Assembly (NCBI RefSeq): GCF_028816475.1
Contig: NZ_CP118247.1
Span: 2,720,001 to 2,784,000 of the forward strand
DNA length: 64,000 bases
Source: Devosia rhodophyticola
GTDB taxonomy: Bacteria > Pseudomonadota > Alphaproteobacteria > Rhizobiales > Devosiaceae
Direction: 5' to 3'
The notes beneath the pieces were generated by a model. That model was given only the letters and a program-made list of their open reading frames with translations, did no database searches and was not told the origin of the DNA. Every line of letters starts with the position of its first letter. The stretch's first letter is position 1. Both the position numbers and the translations under genes were made by a program. This document shows, piece after piece, positions 25,016-38,813 of the stretch.

Positions 25016-26887
25016 GTGTCAGTTGAAGCAGTTGCCAGTGGTGCAGAGGCCGCCGCCCACGGGGTGGATCTGGTTCCAGTTGTGGTATTGCTGGCGGCAG
25101 GCGTTTTTGCCGTGCCCCTGTTCAAGCGACTTGGATTGGGCTCGGTGCTCGGCTATCTGGCGGCAGGGCTGTTGCTTGGCCCCTCCGGTATTGCGCTGAT
25201 CGCTGATCCCGGATCAGTACTGGCGGCAGCAGAACTGGGCGTGGTGCTGTTCCTGTTCATTATCGGACTTGAGATGGAGCCCAGCCGATTGTGGGCGCTG
25301 CGGCGGCAGATATTCGGTCTTGGCGCGCTGCAGGTGGTAATTAGCGGTGCCCTGTTGACAGGGGTTGGCGTTTTACTGGGGTTTGCACCAGCGATAGCCT
25401 TTGTTTTTGGCATGGGATTTGTGCTGACTTCGACGGCTATCGTCATGCAGATTTTGGGCGAACGCGGCGAATTGTCGACGTCGGGCGGGCAAAAGATCGT
25501 TTCAATCCTGTTGCTGGAAGACCTGGCCATCGTGCCGCTTTTGGCGTTAATTGCCATTCTTGCCCCTTCAGGAGCCGATGAAAGTCTGGTCAGCCGGCTG
25601 GGCGGGATTGCCATCGCCCTTGGTGCGGTGGGGTTGCTGATCGTTCTGGGGCGGCGGATCATGAATCCGCTGTTTGCACTTCTGGCTTCGGCAAAACTGC
25701 GCGAGGTCATGACGGCGGCGGCGTTGCTGGTTGTTCTGGGGTCCGCCCTGCTGATGCAGGTCAGCGGGCTGTCCATGGCCATGGGGGCATTTTTGGCAGG
25801 TGTGCTGTTATCCACTTCGACATTCAAGCATCAGCTTGAGGCCGATGTTGAGCCGTTTCGCGGCATTTTGCTGGGACTTTTCTTCCTTGCCGTCGGTATG
25901 TCGCTGGACCTGCAGGTAGTGACGGGACACTGGCAAATCATTGCGATAGCGGTGGTTGGCTATATGGTGGTCAAAGCGATTGCCATTTACGTGCTGGCAC
26001 GGGTGCTGAAGTCGGACCATGCCCAAGCCCTTGAGCGCGCTGCGCTGATGTCACAAGGCGGCGAATTCGCCTTTGTGCTTTATACGACGGCTAGCGCCGC
26101 CGGGCTGATAGACGGGCCGACCAACGCCATATTTACGGCCACTGTGATCATATCCATGGTGATCACGCCGTGCCTGTTGATCGCATTGCGTTACCTGACG
26201 CCAAAACCGCAGCAATCGATGGAGGGGGTCGAGGTCGCCGAAGATTTGCACGAGCGCATACTGATCATCGGTTTTGGACGATTTGGCCAGATTGCCAGCC
26301 AGACCTTGCTAGGGCAGGGGCACCGCCTGACGATCATTGATACTGACACAGAGATGATCCGCGTCGCCGCGCAGTTCGGTTTCAAGGTTTATTATGGCGA
26401 CGGCGGGCGGTTGGACATTTTGAGGGCTGCGGGTGCGGCCAATGCGGATCTGGTGCTGATCTGCATTGATGACAGGCGGACCGCGACCAGAATTGCTGAA
26501 TTATTCCGGGATGAATTTGCACTGGTCAAAGTCATGTCCCGGGCGTTTGATCGTGGCCATGCGATTGAGCTGATCAAGGCGGGGGTCGAATATCAGCTGC
26601 GCGAAACTTTCGAATCGGCCGTCCAATTCGGAGCAAAAGCCATCGAAATACTGGGTGCCACGTCCGAGGAGATCGAGGCGGTTGTCGAGGGCGTGCGTGA
26701 TCGTGACCGGCGACGGTTTGAGATGCAGATCAATGAGGACGTCAGTGCATTGGACGCCGCCAATATGTTGTTGCTGCAGAACGCGGCTGATCAGGCCCGC
26801 GAGGGTGGGGTGGCAATCGAACCGGACGAGATCGCCAAAACCGTTTCTGACGCGGGGATCGATGTTGCAAAGGAAACACAGGATTAG
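25016..26887 (+). CDS. CPA2 monovalent cation:proton antiporter with TrkA-N domain (KefB/KefC-like)
   Basis: About 623 residues. Residues 1-370 form a 12-13 helix CPA2 antiporter core (LVPVVVLLAAGVFAVPLFKRLGLGSVLGYLAAG, GLEMEPSRLWALRRQIFGLG, SQGGEFAFVL). Residues about 400-520 are a TrkA-N/RCK domain with the dinucleotide-binding GFGRFGQIASQTLLGQG and DTDTEMIRVA. The C-terminal extension is charged. Members perform potassium efflux under electrophile or pH stress. GTG 25016 is assumed; a TTG at 24944 or GTGs further downstream are alternatives, with no strong ribosome-binding site for any. No KefF/KefG partner is adjacent. Confidence 0.9.
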   Translation: MSVEAVASGAEAAAHGVDLVPVVVLLAAGVFAVPLFKRLGLGSVLGYLAAGLLLGPSGIALIADPGSVLAAAELGVVLFLFIIGLEMEPSRLWALRRQIFGLGALQVVISGALLTGVGVLLGFAPAIAFVFGMGFVLTSTAIVMQILGERGELSTSGGQKIVSILLLEDLAIVPLLALIAILAPSGADESLVSRLGGIAIALGAVGLLIVLGRRIMNPLFALLASAKLREVMTAAALLVVLGSALLMQVSGLSMAMGAFLAGVLLSTSTFKHQLEADVEPFRGILLGLFFLAVGMSLDLQVVTGHWQIIAIAVVGYMVVKAIAIYVLARVLKSDHAQALERAALMSQGGEFAFVLYTTASAAGLIDGPTNAIFTATVIISMVITPCLLIALRYLTPKPQQSMEGVEVAEDLHERILIIGFGRFGQIASQTLLGQGHRLTIIDTDTEMIRVAAQFGFKVYYGDGGRLDILRAAGAANADLVLICIDDRRTATRIAELFRDEFALVKVMSRAFDRGHAIELIKAGVEYQLRETFESAVQFGAKAIEILGATSEEIEAVVEGVRDRDRRRFEMQINEDVSALDAANMLLLQNAADQAREGGVAIEPDEIAKTVSDAGIDVAKETQD

Positions 26888-26980
26888 CCCGGCTGGATTT
26901 GGGGCTTTCAACTGCTTAAATTAAGTGCAAGACTGACGTTTCAAGAGGGGAATACATCGTTATGAAATCTGGATTGCGAT

Positions 26981-29458
26981 ATGCCGCAAAAGCCGATCGT
27001 CTACGACGCCCCTACACCCGAACCTCGGGCTACAACAGTTGAAGCCATTCAGGCGGAGATTCTTGAAAGACTAATATATTCGATAGGAAAAGATCCGATT
27101 GTTGCCCGGCCACATGACTGGCTGGCAGCGACGATTTTGACCGTGCGTGACCGGGTCATGGATCGTTGGATGGAATCATCGCGCGAGACCTGGCGCTCGT
27201 CGCAAAAGCGCGTCTACTATTTGAGTCTTGAGTTTCTCATCGGTCGGCTGATGCGCGATGCGATGAGCAATGTTGGGCTGATTGAACCGGTCCGCGACGC
27301 TTTGAAAAATCTCAATGTCGATCTGGGTGATCTAGTCAATCTGGAACCTGACGCCGCATTGGGCAATGGCGGACTTGGTCGGTTGGCGGCCTGTTTCCTG
27401 GAATCGATGTCTTCGGTCAAAATTCCTGCCTACGGCTATGGAATTCGCTATGTGCATGGCCTGTTTCGGCAGGAAATGAGCGAAGGCTGGCAGGTTGAAC
27501 TGCCCGAAGAATGGCTGGCGCATGGCAATCCGTGGGAATTCGAGCGGCGCGAAAGTGCTTATGAAATCGGTTTTGGCGGCTCGGTCGAGCCGGTTATCGA
27601 TCCCGATGGCATCGAGCGGCAGGAGTGGCGGCCCAATGACCATGTGATGGCGGTCGCTTTTGATACGCCCATCGTTGGGTGGCGCGGGGCGCGGGTCAAC
27701 ACGCTACGGCTTTGGAGCGCGCAGCCGATTGATCCGATCCTGCTCGACAAGTTCAATTCCGGTGACCATATCGGCGCGTTGGAAGAAAGCTCGCGCGCAG
27801 AAGCCATTACGCGGGTTCTTTATCCAGCTGATTCAACGGCGGCCGGACAGGAATTGCGGCTGCGACAAGAGTTCTTTTTCTCCTCGGCCTCGCTTCAGGA
27901 CATCGTGCGACGGCATCTTCAGCAGTATGATGAACTCGACTCGTTGCCCGATAAGGTTGCCATTCAGCTCAACGATACTCATCCCGCGATCTCAATCTGC
28001 GAAATGATGCGCATTTTGCTCGATGTTCATGGGCTGGAATGGGCGCATGCGTGGAAATTGTCGCGTGGGGTTTTTGGATACACCAACCATACATTGCTGC
28101 CTGAAGCGCTGGAAAGTTGGCCGGTGGCCTTGCTCGAACGCCTTCTGCCAAGGCACATGCAGATCATTTATGCGATCAATGCCGAGGTATTGACCGAGGC
28201 GCGTCAGCGGGCGCAGTTCACCGATGGCCAGATTGCCAATGTTTCGCTGATTGACGAAAATGGTGGGCGTCGCGTTCGCATGGGACAGCTGGCATTTGTC
28301 GGATCGCATTCGACCAATGGCGTTTCGGCGCTGCACACGGAGCTGATGAAAAAGACCGTCTTCTCGGACTTGCACAGGCTTTATCCGGAGCGGATCAACA
28401 ACAAAACCAATGGCATAACGCCAAGGCGCTGGCTGATGCAGTGCAATCCGGGCCTGACCAAGCTGATAACGGATCGGATCGGACCTGAGTTTCTGGACAA
28501 TATCGATCTGCTGCAGGGGCTGAATGCGCATGCGGACGACCAGAATTTTCAAAAGCAGTTTGCGGCTGTCAAACGCGACAACAAGGTGCGGCTAGCCAAG
28601 GTGATCAAGGATCGTCTGGGCATCAATGTATCGCCAGACGCTATGTTTGACGTTCAAATCAAGCGTATCCACGAATACAAGCGCCAGTTGCTCAACATCA
28701 TCCAGACCGTTGCAGCATATGACGAAATTCGCGCCCACCCGGAACGCGATTGGGTGCCGCGCGTTAAAATCTTCGCAGGCAAGGCAGCGCCGGGATACTG
28801 GAACGCCAAGCTGACCATCAAACTGATCAATGATGTCGCCAAAACGATCAACAACGATCCCTCGGTGCGGGGCCTGCTCAAGGTTGTGTTCCTGCCCAAT
28901 TACAACGTCAGCCTGGCTGAAGTGATTGTGCCCGCAGCGGATCTGTCGGAACAGATTTCAACTGCAGGCATGGAAGCCTCGGGCACTGGCAACATGAAGT
29001 TCATGGCTAACGGTGCCGTCACTATCGGGACAATGGACGGCGCCAATGTTGAAATGCACAAGGAAGTGGGCGACGACAACATTGTCATTTTCGGGCTGAG
29101 GACCGAAGAGGTCAATGAAAAGCGGTCAACCAGCGAAGTACCACGATCATCCATTGATGCGTCGCCGCGGCTGATGGAGGCTCTGGAATCGATCAGCTCG
29201 GGAGTATTTTCGCCCGATGATCCGAACCGTTATCGCGATCTAATCGGCGGCCTTTACGATCACGACTGGTTTATGGTGGCACGCGATTTTGACGCCTATG
29301 TCGCCGCTCAGTCCAAGGTGGACAAATTGTGGAGCGATCCGCGCCGCTGGAGTTCGATGGCCATCAAGAACACGGCTCGGGTGGGCTATTTCTCTTCAGA
29401 TCGCACCATTCGCCAATATGCGGAGGATATCTGGGGCGTTTCGGTGCCTGAGACATAG
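26981..29458 (+). CDS. glgP: glycogen/starch phosphorylase
   Basis: An 825-residue glycogen phosphorylase, full length for the family. Visible landmarks are YYLSLEFLIGRLM, the substrate loop GYGIRYVHGLF, DTHPAISICEMMRIL, FDVQIKRIHEYKRQLLN and the pyridoxal-phosphate lysine motif EASGTGNMKFMANGA at about residues 665-680. It releases glucose-1-phosphate from alpha-1,4 chain ends. It is first in the cytosolic glycogen operon glgP-B-C-A-pgm-X, about 100 bases before glgB. Confidence 0.97.
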   Translation: MPQKPIVYDAPTPEPRATTVEAIQAEILERLIYSIGKDPIVARPHDWLAATILTVRDRVMDRWMESSRETWRSSQKRVYYLSLEFLIGRLMRDAMSNVGLIEPVRDALKNLNVDLGDLVNLEPDAALGNGGLGRLAACFLESMSSVKIPAYGYGIRYVHGLFRQEMSEGWQVELPEEWLAHGNPWEFERRESAYEIGFGGSVEPVIDPDGIERQEWRPNDHVMAVAFDTPIVGWRGARVNTLRLWSAQPIDPILLDKFNSGDHIGALEESSRAEAITRVLYPADSTAAGQELRLRQEFFFSSASLQDIVRRHLQQYDELDSLPDKVAIQLNDTHPAISICEMMRILLDVHGLEWAHAWKLSRGVFGYTNHTLLPEALESWPVALLERLLPRHMQIIYAINAEVLTEARQRAQFTDGQIANVSLIDENGGRRVRMGQLAFVGSHSTNGVSALHTELMKKTVFSDLHRLYPERINNKTNGITPRRWLMQCNPGLTKLITDRIGPEFLDNIDLLQGLNAHADDQNFQKQFAAVKRDNKVRLAKVIKDRLGINVSPDAMFDVQIKRIHEYKRQLLNIIQTVAAYDEIRAHPERDWVPRVKIFAGKAAPGYWNAKLTIKLINDVAKTINNDPSVRGLLKVVFLPNYNVSLAEVIVPAADLSEQISTAGMEASGTGNMKFMANGAVTIGTMDGANVEMHKEVGDDNIVIFGLRTEEVNEKRSTSEVPRSSIDASPRLMEALESISSGVFSPDDPNRYRDLIGGLYDHDWFMVARDFDAYVAAQSKVDKLWSDPRRWSSMAIKNTARVGYFSSDRTIRQYAEDIWGVSVPET

Positions 29459-29557
29459 TTCGGCGACAACTTGTGCGCGGGGCATCAGCCTCGCGCCAAA
29501 GATGTGACGGTCCGGGCGGGGCCGTATGGCAGTCGCAGTTTAGCGGGGGAAGTGTAG

Positions 29558-31753
29558 TTGAGTAAGGAAAGCTGGCAGGCGGAATCGGCCGAGGTCGAGG
29601 CTATTGTGAATGGGCGCCACGGTGATCCGTTCGCCTTCCTGGGCCTGCAGCAGGTCGGCGAGCACTTCGTGTTGCGCGCGTTTGTGCCTCACGCCGAGAT
29701 GCTGACCGCCTACACTCTTGCTGGTGAAAAGCTGGGCATGCTGGTGCCGCGCCATGGCGCTGGATTTTTCGAGGGCAAGGTAAAAATCAGCGAGCGCCAG
29801 CCGATCCGCTATCGCGCAAAAAATGCGAATGGCGAATGGGATGCGTATGATCCTTATACGTTTGGCCCGGTTCTTGGGCCGATGGACGATTATTACATTG
29901 GTGAAGGCAGCCATCTGCGCCTGTTTGACAGGTTGGGCGGCCACGAGATGGAATTTGACGGCATTCACGGCACGCATTTTGCGGTGTGGGCGCCCAATGC
30001 GCAGCGCGTGAGTGTTGTTGGCCCGTTCAACGATTGGGACGGGCGGCGAAATCCAATGCGCAAACGGTTTGATACCGGCATCTGGGAGGTTTTTGTGCCT
30101 GTGCTGGGGACGGGTACGATTTACAAATTTGAGATCGTAGGCGCCGATGGGCAAGTGTTGCCGCTGAAGGCTGATCCGTTTGCCCGCCAATCTGAAATGC
30201 GGCCGCGCACGGCCTCGGTTGTGCCCGACCCGACGCCCTTCAGCTGGACTGATCAAAAATATCTCGATGAGCGGGCGCAGCGCGACTGGCGGCGCACGCC
30301 AATGTCGATTTACGAGGTGCACCTGGGATCCTGGCGCCGACGCCCGGACGGCACATTCATGAGTTACGACCAACTGGCCGAACAACTGGTGCCCTATGTG
30401 GCCGATATGGGATATACCCACATTGAGCTGCTACCGATCACCGAACATCCGTTCGATCCCTCGTGGGGCTATCAGCCCATCGGACTTTACTCGCCGACAG
30501 CGCGGCATGGCGACCCCGCTGGATTTGCCCGGTTTGTCAATTCGGCCCATGAAGCGGGGCTTGGGGTGATCCTTGATTGGGTCCCCGCCCATTTCCCGAC
30601 TGATGAGCATGGGTTAGCACATTTTGACGGCACTGCGCTTTATGAGCATTCCGATCCGCGACAGGGGTTCCACCCCGACTGGAACACGGCGATCTATAAT
30701 TTCGGACGCAAGGAAGTTGTGTCGTTTCTGGTCAACAACGCGCTTTATTGGCTGGAAACATTCCACCTCGATGGATTGCGGGTCGATGCGGTGGCGTCGA
30801 TGCTTTACCTCGATTATTCGCGCCAGGCGGGCGAATGGGTGCCCAACAAGCACGGTGGCAACGAAAATATCGAGGCCGTCGAGTTTCTCAAACGGGTCAA
30901 TAGCGAGGCCTACCGGCTGCATCCGGGCACATTCATGATCGCTGAGGAATCCACGGCTTGGCCCGGGGTAAGCCAGCCTGTGCACACGGGCGGGCTTGGG
31001 TTCGGGTTCAAGTGGAACATGGGCTTCATGAACGACACGCTCAAATATATGAGCCGTGAAGCGGTGCATCGTCGCTATCACCACAACGACATGACCTTTG
31101 CCGCAGTTTATGGATTTTCCGAGAATTTCGTGCTGCCGCTCAGCCATGATGAAGTGGTGCATGGCAAGAAATCGTTGTTGGAAAAAATGCCGGGCGATGA
31201 TTGGCAAAAGTTCGCAAATTTGCGTGCTTACTATGCCTTCATGTGGGGGTTTCCCGGCAAGAAGCTGTTGTTCATGGGACAGGAATTTGCCCAACGAGAA
31301 GAGTGGAGCGAGGCCAAGGCGCTCGATTGGTGGTTATTGGATGCTGGTATGCACGAGGGCGTGCGGCGTTTGATAACCGACCTCAATACTGCCTATCGAC
31401 AAATGCCGGCACTGCATGCGCGCGATTGCGAGCCTGAAGGGTTTGAGTGGATCATCGGCAATGATCACGCAAATTCGGTTTTTGCCTGGGTGCGCCGGGC
31501 GCCGGGTGAAGACCCGGTGGTGGTTGTGGCCAATCTGACGCCGGTACCGCGCGATAATTATACGATCCCGATGCCCAAGGTCGGCAAATGGGTTGAACGG
31601 ATCAACACGGACGCGGGTTGGTACTCAGGCTCCAATTCGGGCAATCAGGGCGTGGTTGAAGCACTGGCAGGAGAGGGCGGCCATTGGCCAGCCCATACCA
31701 AGTTGCATTTGCCACCATTGTCGACACTATTTTTGAAGTTCGAGGCGGATTGA
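29558..31753 (+). CDS. glgB: 1,4-alpha-glucan branching enzyme
   Basis: A 731-residue GH13 branching enzyme with N-terminal carbohydrate-binding modules (about 1-220) and a catalytic barrel. Motifs in order are VILDWVPAHFP, GLRVDAVASMLYLDYSR (nucleophile Asp), MIAEESTAWPGV (acid/base Glu) and LSHDEVVHGK (transition-state Asp). TTG 29558 is the start, preceded by GGGGGA at eight bases. It introduces alpha-1,6 branches into nascent glycogen. Between glgP and it a small GC-rich hairpin (GCGCGGGGC...GCCTCGCGC) may tune expression. Confidence 0.97.
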   Translation: MSKESWQAESAEVEAIVNGRHGDPFAFLGLQQVGEHFVLRAFVPHAEMLTAYTLAGEKLGMLVPRHGAGFFEGKVKISERQPIRYRAKNANGEWDAYDPYTFGPVLGPMDDYYIGEGSHLRLFDRLGGHEMEFDGIHGTHFAVWAPNAQRVSVVGPFNDWDGRRNPMRKRFDTGIWEVFVPVLGTGTIYKFEIVGADGQVLPLKADPFARQSEMRPRTASVVPDPTPFSWTDQKYLDERAQRDWRRTPMSIYEVHLGSWRRRPDGTFMSYDQLAEQLVPYVADMGYTHIELLPITEHPFDPSWGYQPIGLYSPTARHGDPAGFARFVNSAHEAGLGVILDWVPAHFPTDEHGLAHFDGTALYEHSDPRQGFHPDWNTAIYNFGRKEVVSFLVNNALYWLETFHLDGLRVDAVASMLYLDYSRQAGEWVPNKHGGNENIEAVEFLKRVNSEAYRLHPGTFMIAEESTAWPGVSQPVHTGGLGFGFKWNMGFMNDTLKYMSREAVHRRYHHNDMTFAAVYGFSENFVLPLSHDEVVHGKKSLLEKMPGDDWQKFANLRAYYAFMWGFPGKKLLFMGQEFAQREEWSEAKALDWWLLDAGMHEGVRRLITDLNTAYRQMPALHARDCEPEGFEWIIGNDHANSVFAWVRRAPGEDPVVVVANLTPVPRDNYTIPMPKVGKWVERINTDAGWYSGSNSGNQGVVEALAGEGGHWPAHTKLHLPPLSTLFLKFEAD

Positions 31754-31807
31754 ACCGCACTCGTTAGACAAGATCCGGAGTAATCCGGACATTTTGAGGA
31801 GGGTATA

Positions 31808-33075
31808 ATGGCTGATTATCGGGTTCCATCACCGCTCGCACGTGAGGCCATGGCCTACGTCCTCGCCGGTGGTCGCGGCACACGTTTGATGGAGTTGACG
31901 GACAGGCGGGCCAAGCCAGCTGTCTATTTTGGCGGCAAGTCCCGCATTATCGATTTTGCACTCTCCAACGCGATCAATTCGGGGATCAGAAGGATATCGG
32001 TGGCCACCCAGTATCAGGCCCATAGCCTGATCCGCCATTTGTCTCGCGGTTGGAACTTTTTGCGGCCAGAACGTAACGAAAGCTTTGATGTGCTTCCGGC
32101 CAGCCAGCGCGTCAAGGAAGATATGTGGTATGCAGGTACCGCCGATGCGGTTTACCAGAACATGGATATCATTGAGGATTACGGTGCACGCTATATCGTC
32201 ATTCTGGCGGGCGACCACATTTACAAGATGGACTATGAAATCATGCTGCGCCAGCATGTCGATACGGGCGCCGACGTGACGATCGGGTGTCTCGAAGTGC
32301 CGCGCATGGAAGCATCCGGTTTTGGTGTCATGCACGTCGACGGGCGTGATCGGGTCATTGATTTTGTCGAGAAGCCCAAAGACCCACCTGCCATCCCTGA
32401 CAAGCCGGATACGGCGCTGGCGTCGATGGGCATCTATGTGTTCGAGACGCGCTTCCTGATGGAGCAATTGCGGCGCGATGCGGCAACCGAAGGGTCCAAC
32501 CGCGATTTCGGCAAGGATATCATTCCCTATATCGTCAAGAATGGCACGGCGTGGGCGCATCGCTTCACGCGATCCTGCGTGCGATCGTCTAAGGAGGAAG
32601 TGGCCTACTGGCGCGACGTTGGCACGATTGACGCCTATTGGAAGGCGTCAATTGATCTGACCGATATCAATCCGCAGCTCGATCTTTATGATCGCGACTG
32701 GCCGATCTGGACTTACGCCGAAATCACCCCACCGGCCAAGTTCGTGCATGATTTTGACGGGCGACGGGGCACGGCGGTCAATTCGCTTGTCTCGGGTGAC
32801 TGCATTATTTCGGGCGGCAATCTGCAAAAGACACTTCTATCGACAGGATCGCGGGTTCATTCCTATTCGGAACTGAATGAAGCGGTGGTGCTGCCCTATT
32901 GCGATATCGGGCGCGGTGCGCGGCTCAATCGGGTGGTGGTCGATCGTGGCGTCAATGTGCCGGACGGTCTGGTCGTCGGGGAAGATCCAGAATTTGACGC
33001 ACACTGGTTTCGACGTTCCGAAAATGGGGTGACCCTGATTACCCAGGCGATGATTGACAAGTATCTGGCGGGCCG

Positions 33076-33079
<4 letters not shown>
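31808..33079 (+). CDS. glgC: glucose-1-phosphate adenylyltransferase (ADP-glucose pyrophosphorylase)
   Basis: A 423-residue GlgC: the nucleotide-binding [53 protein letters not shown], the catalytic Asp in [12 protein letters not shown], and substrate motifs FVEKP and ASMGIYVF, then a left-handed beta-helix domain. It makes ADP-glucose, the committed step for glycogen. The stop overlaps the glgA ATG by four bases (ATGA), indicating coupled translation. Confidence 0.97.
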
Positions 33080-36150
<3,071 letters not shown>

Positions 36151-36163
36151 TTCCAGGAACACA

Positions 36164-38176
36164 ATGAGCAAATCGCTTATCCCCAATGGGGGAAGCACTG
36201 AATATCTGGGCGCAACGATTACCGAGGAAGGCGTCAATTTCGCGGTATATTCGGAAAGCGCATCGGCCCTCTGGGTTTCAATCTATGACGAACAGGACAA
36301 GGAAACCGAACGGGTCGCATTCGACGTTCATCAAGATAATATCCATGCGGTGCATTTAGCAGGGCTTGGGGCCGGAACGCGTTATGGATTGCGGGCCGAT
36401 GGGCCGTATGACCCTGGTCAGGGTTATTTCTTCGATCCGGCAAAATTGCTGGTTGATCCCTATGCCAAGCGTTTGGATCGGGTATTTGTGCGTTCGCCCA
36501 GGCTACGGTTGCCGCGTGAGGAAGCGCTCGATACCTCCCCGCTCATCCCGAAGGCTATCGTGCAGGAGGGCGGATACAAGCCGATCATGCCGCGTACCAA
36601 GGCGCCCAGTCTCATGTATGAGATGAATGTGCGCGGGTTCACCATGCGCCACCCAAGTGTGCAAGGGCCGCTGCGCGGCACTGTGGCTGCACTGACCACC
36701 CAGCGGGTGATCGACCATTTCCACTATCTGGGCGTCGATACAGTTGAGTTGATGCCGGTTGCCGCGTGGATTGATGACGGACATTTGCCCAGCCTGGGGT
36801 TGACCAATGCCTGGGGCTATAATCCGGTTTCGTATTTTGCGCCGGACCCACGACTGCTGCCACGCGGCCCGCAGGAATTGCGGCACATGACAGATCTTTA
36901 CCGCAAGAACGGTATCTCGGTTATTCTTGACGTGGTTTACAATCACACCGGAGAGGGCGATGCCAACGGGCCGGTGCTAAGCATGATGGGGTTGGACGCC
37001 AAGACCTACTATCGGTTTGTCGAGGCCGACGGAAAGCAGCATCTTGTCAATGATACGGGCACGGGCAATACGCTGCGGTGCGACCATCCGGCGACACAAC
37101 GCCTGGTGATTGAAAGCCTAAAATACTGGGTTGAGGAAATGGGCGTCTCCGGCTTCCGTTTTGATCTTGCGCCTGTCTTGGGGCGTGAGCCTGCGTTCAA
37201 TTCGAATGCGGAGCTGCTGCAAAAAATCAAGGCTGATCCGGTGCTGTCGAAATCGCTTCTGGTTGCCGAACCGTGGGATCCGGGTCCGGGCGGATACCAG
37301 TTGGGCCAGTTCGGCAAGGAATTTCGCGAGTGGAACGACACTTATCGCGATGAGGTGCGCAGCTTCTGGAAGGGCGAACCGGGCAAGATCGGCGCGCTGG
37401 CCGGTAAGGTGGCCGGGTCCGCAGATGTGTTCAACCATGCCGGGCGTAAACCCAGCCATGGGGTCAATATGTTAGCTGTGCACGACGGTTTCACCTTGCG
37501 GGATCTGGTCAGCTACAATGATAAGCACAATGAAGCCAACGGCGAAGGAAACCGCGACGGACACAGCCACAACTCGTCCTGGAATGGCGGGGTAGAGGGC
37601 GAAAGCGACGATGAGGGTATCAATGCCAATCGCAAACGCGATGTGCGGGCGTTGCTGGCGACCTTGTTCATGTCGCGTGGCGTGCCGCTGATCCAGCAGG
37701 GCGACGAAATGTATCGCACGCAGGGCGGCAACAATAACGCCTATGCTCAAGATAATGAGATCACGTGGGTCGATTGGGAAAATTCTGACGGTGAGCTGGT
37801 TGATTTCGTGGCGGCGCTCAACCGTTTTCGCAAGGAACACAAGGCGCTGGTGCATGACCATTTCCTGACCGGAAAATCCAGGGCGGGAACACGCGATGTG
37901 GTCTGGCTGCATCCTGATGGACGCGAAATGAGCGAGCAGGACTGGGGCGATGCACATGCCTCGACGCTGGGCATGCAATTGAGCACCAAGGATGATGTGG
38001 TTCTGGTGTGGTTCAACCGTCGTGCTGATGATGTTGCCGCGCAATTGCCCGATGGAAATTGGCAGGTTGGATTGCAATCGACAGGCGGCGATGCGGTTGG
38101 AATTGCCGACGGTCGCGTCAATTTGCCGGCACGATCCGTGCTGGCATTGGTGCGCGGAACGGATTCCAGCGACTAG
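36164..38176 (+). CDS. glgX: glycogen debranching enzyme
   Basis: A 670-residue GH13_11 isoamylase-type enzyme. An N-terminal CBM48 (GVNFAVYSESASALWVSIYD) is followed by a barrel with VILDVVYNHTGEGD, FRFDLAPVLGRE (nucleophile Asp), LLVAEPWDPG (acid/base Glu) and LAVHDGFTLRDLVSYNDKHN. ATG 36164 is preceded by AGGA at six bases; a longer frame overlapping pgm is not credible. It removes alpha-1,6 limit-dextrin branches left by GlgP. It is the last gene of the operon and converges on ureG with only four bases between stops. Confidence 0.96.
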   Translation: MSKSLIPNGGSTEYLGATITEEGVNFAVYSESASALWVSIYDEQDKETERVAFDVHQDNIHAVHLAGLGAGTRYGLRADGPYDPGQGYFFDPAKLLVDPYAKRLDRVFVRSPRLRLPREEALDTSPLIPKAIVQEGGYKPIMPRTKAPSLMYEMNVRGFTMRHPSVQGPLRGTVAALTTQRVIDHFHYLGVDTVELMPVAAWIDDGHLPSLGLTNAWGYNPVSYFAPDPRLLPRGPQELRHMTDLYRKNGISVILDVVYNHTGEGDANGPVLSMMGLDAKTYYRFVEADGKQHLVNDTGTGNTLRCDHPATQRLVIESLKYWVEEMGVSGFRFDLAPVLGREPAFNSNAELLQKIKADPVLSKSLLVAEPWDPGPGGYQLGQFGKEFREWNDTYRDEVRSFWKGEPGKIGALAGKVAGSADVFNHAGRKPSHGVNMLAVHDGFTLRDLVSYNDKHNEANGEGNRDGHSHNSSWNGGVEGESDDEGINANRKRDVRALLATLFMSRGVPLIQQGDEMYRTQGGNNNAYAQDNEITWVDWENSDGELVDFVAALNRFRKEHKALVHDHFLTGKSRAGTRDVVWLHPDGREMSEQDWGDAHASTLGMQLSTKDDVVLVWFNRRADDVAAQLPDGNWQVGLQSTGGDAVGIADGRVNLPARSVLALVRGTDSSD

Positions 38177-38180
38177 TTAT

Positions 38181-38813
38181 CTATTCGGCGGCGTGGGCTG
38201 CGGATAGTCCACCCGTCGTTTCGATAAAGGTGATGATCTCATCGAGATTTTCGCGTTGCAGCATGTTTGTGAAAATATAAGGGCGGCCGTTGCGAGCGCG
38301 TTCGGTGTCGGCGTGCATTACGTCGAGGTCGGCGTGAACGTAGGGTGCCAGATCTGTGTGGGTGATCACCAGAAGATCCGAACGCGTGATGGCTGGACCG
38401 CCTTTGCGGGGGATTTTTTCGCCTTGGGCAACCGAGATGATATAGATGGTGATGTCTGCAAGGTCTGGAGAAAACGTCGCGGCAAGATTGTCGCCGCCGC
38501 TTTCAATCAGCACCAGATCGAGATCGGGAAACTTTTGGTTCAGATCAGCAATGGCTGCCAGATTGAGTGATGCATCTTCGCGGATGGCGGTGTGGGGGCA
38601 GCCGCCAGTTTCAACGCCAACGATGCGGTCTTCGGAAATGGCCTGAGCACGGGCGAGGATCAGGGCGTCTTCGCGGGTATAAATGTCGTTGGTGACGACT
38701 GCCATCGAATAGCGGTCACGCAATGCTTTGAGCAGCATTTCGCACAGGGTGGTCTTGCCGGAGCCGACCGGGCCGCCGATCCCGACGCGCAGGGGGCCGT
38801 TGGCGGATTTCAT
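38181..38813 (-). CDS. ureG: urease accessory GTPase UreG
   Basis: A 210-residue SIMIBI GTPase: P-loop [13 protein letters not shown] (residues 9-21), [12 protein letters not shown], the nickel-binding [16 protein letters not shown] (Cys-Pro-His motif), [14 protein letters not shown] and [18 protein letters not shown]. It delivers nickel to apo-urease with UreF, UreD and UreE in the cytoplasm. ATG 38813 overlaps the preceding membrane-protein gene. Last gene of the urease operon. Confidence 0.97.
   Translation of the reverse strand: MKSANGPLRVGIGGPVGSGKTTLCEMLLKALRDRYSMAVVTNDIYTREDALILARAQAISEDRIVGVETGGCPHTAIREDASLNLAAIADLNQKFPDLDLVLIESGGDNLAATFSPDLADITIYIISVAQGEKIPRKGGPAITRSDLLVITHTDLAPYVHADLDVMHADTERARNGRPYIFTNMLQRENLDEIITFIETTGGLSAAHAAE

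Noticed and set aside
29540-30421. 293-codon minus-strand open frame opposite glgB
   Set aside because: It mirrors a well-supported GH13 enzyme; the translation is rich in His/Arg/Pro with no family motif and no ribosome-binding site. High-GC codon bias leaves such antisense frames open.
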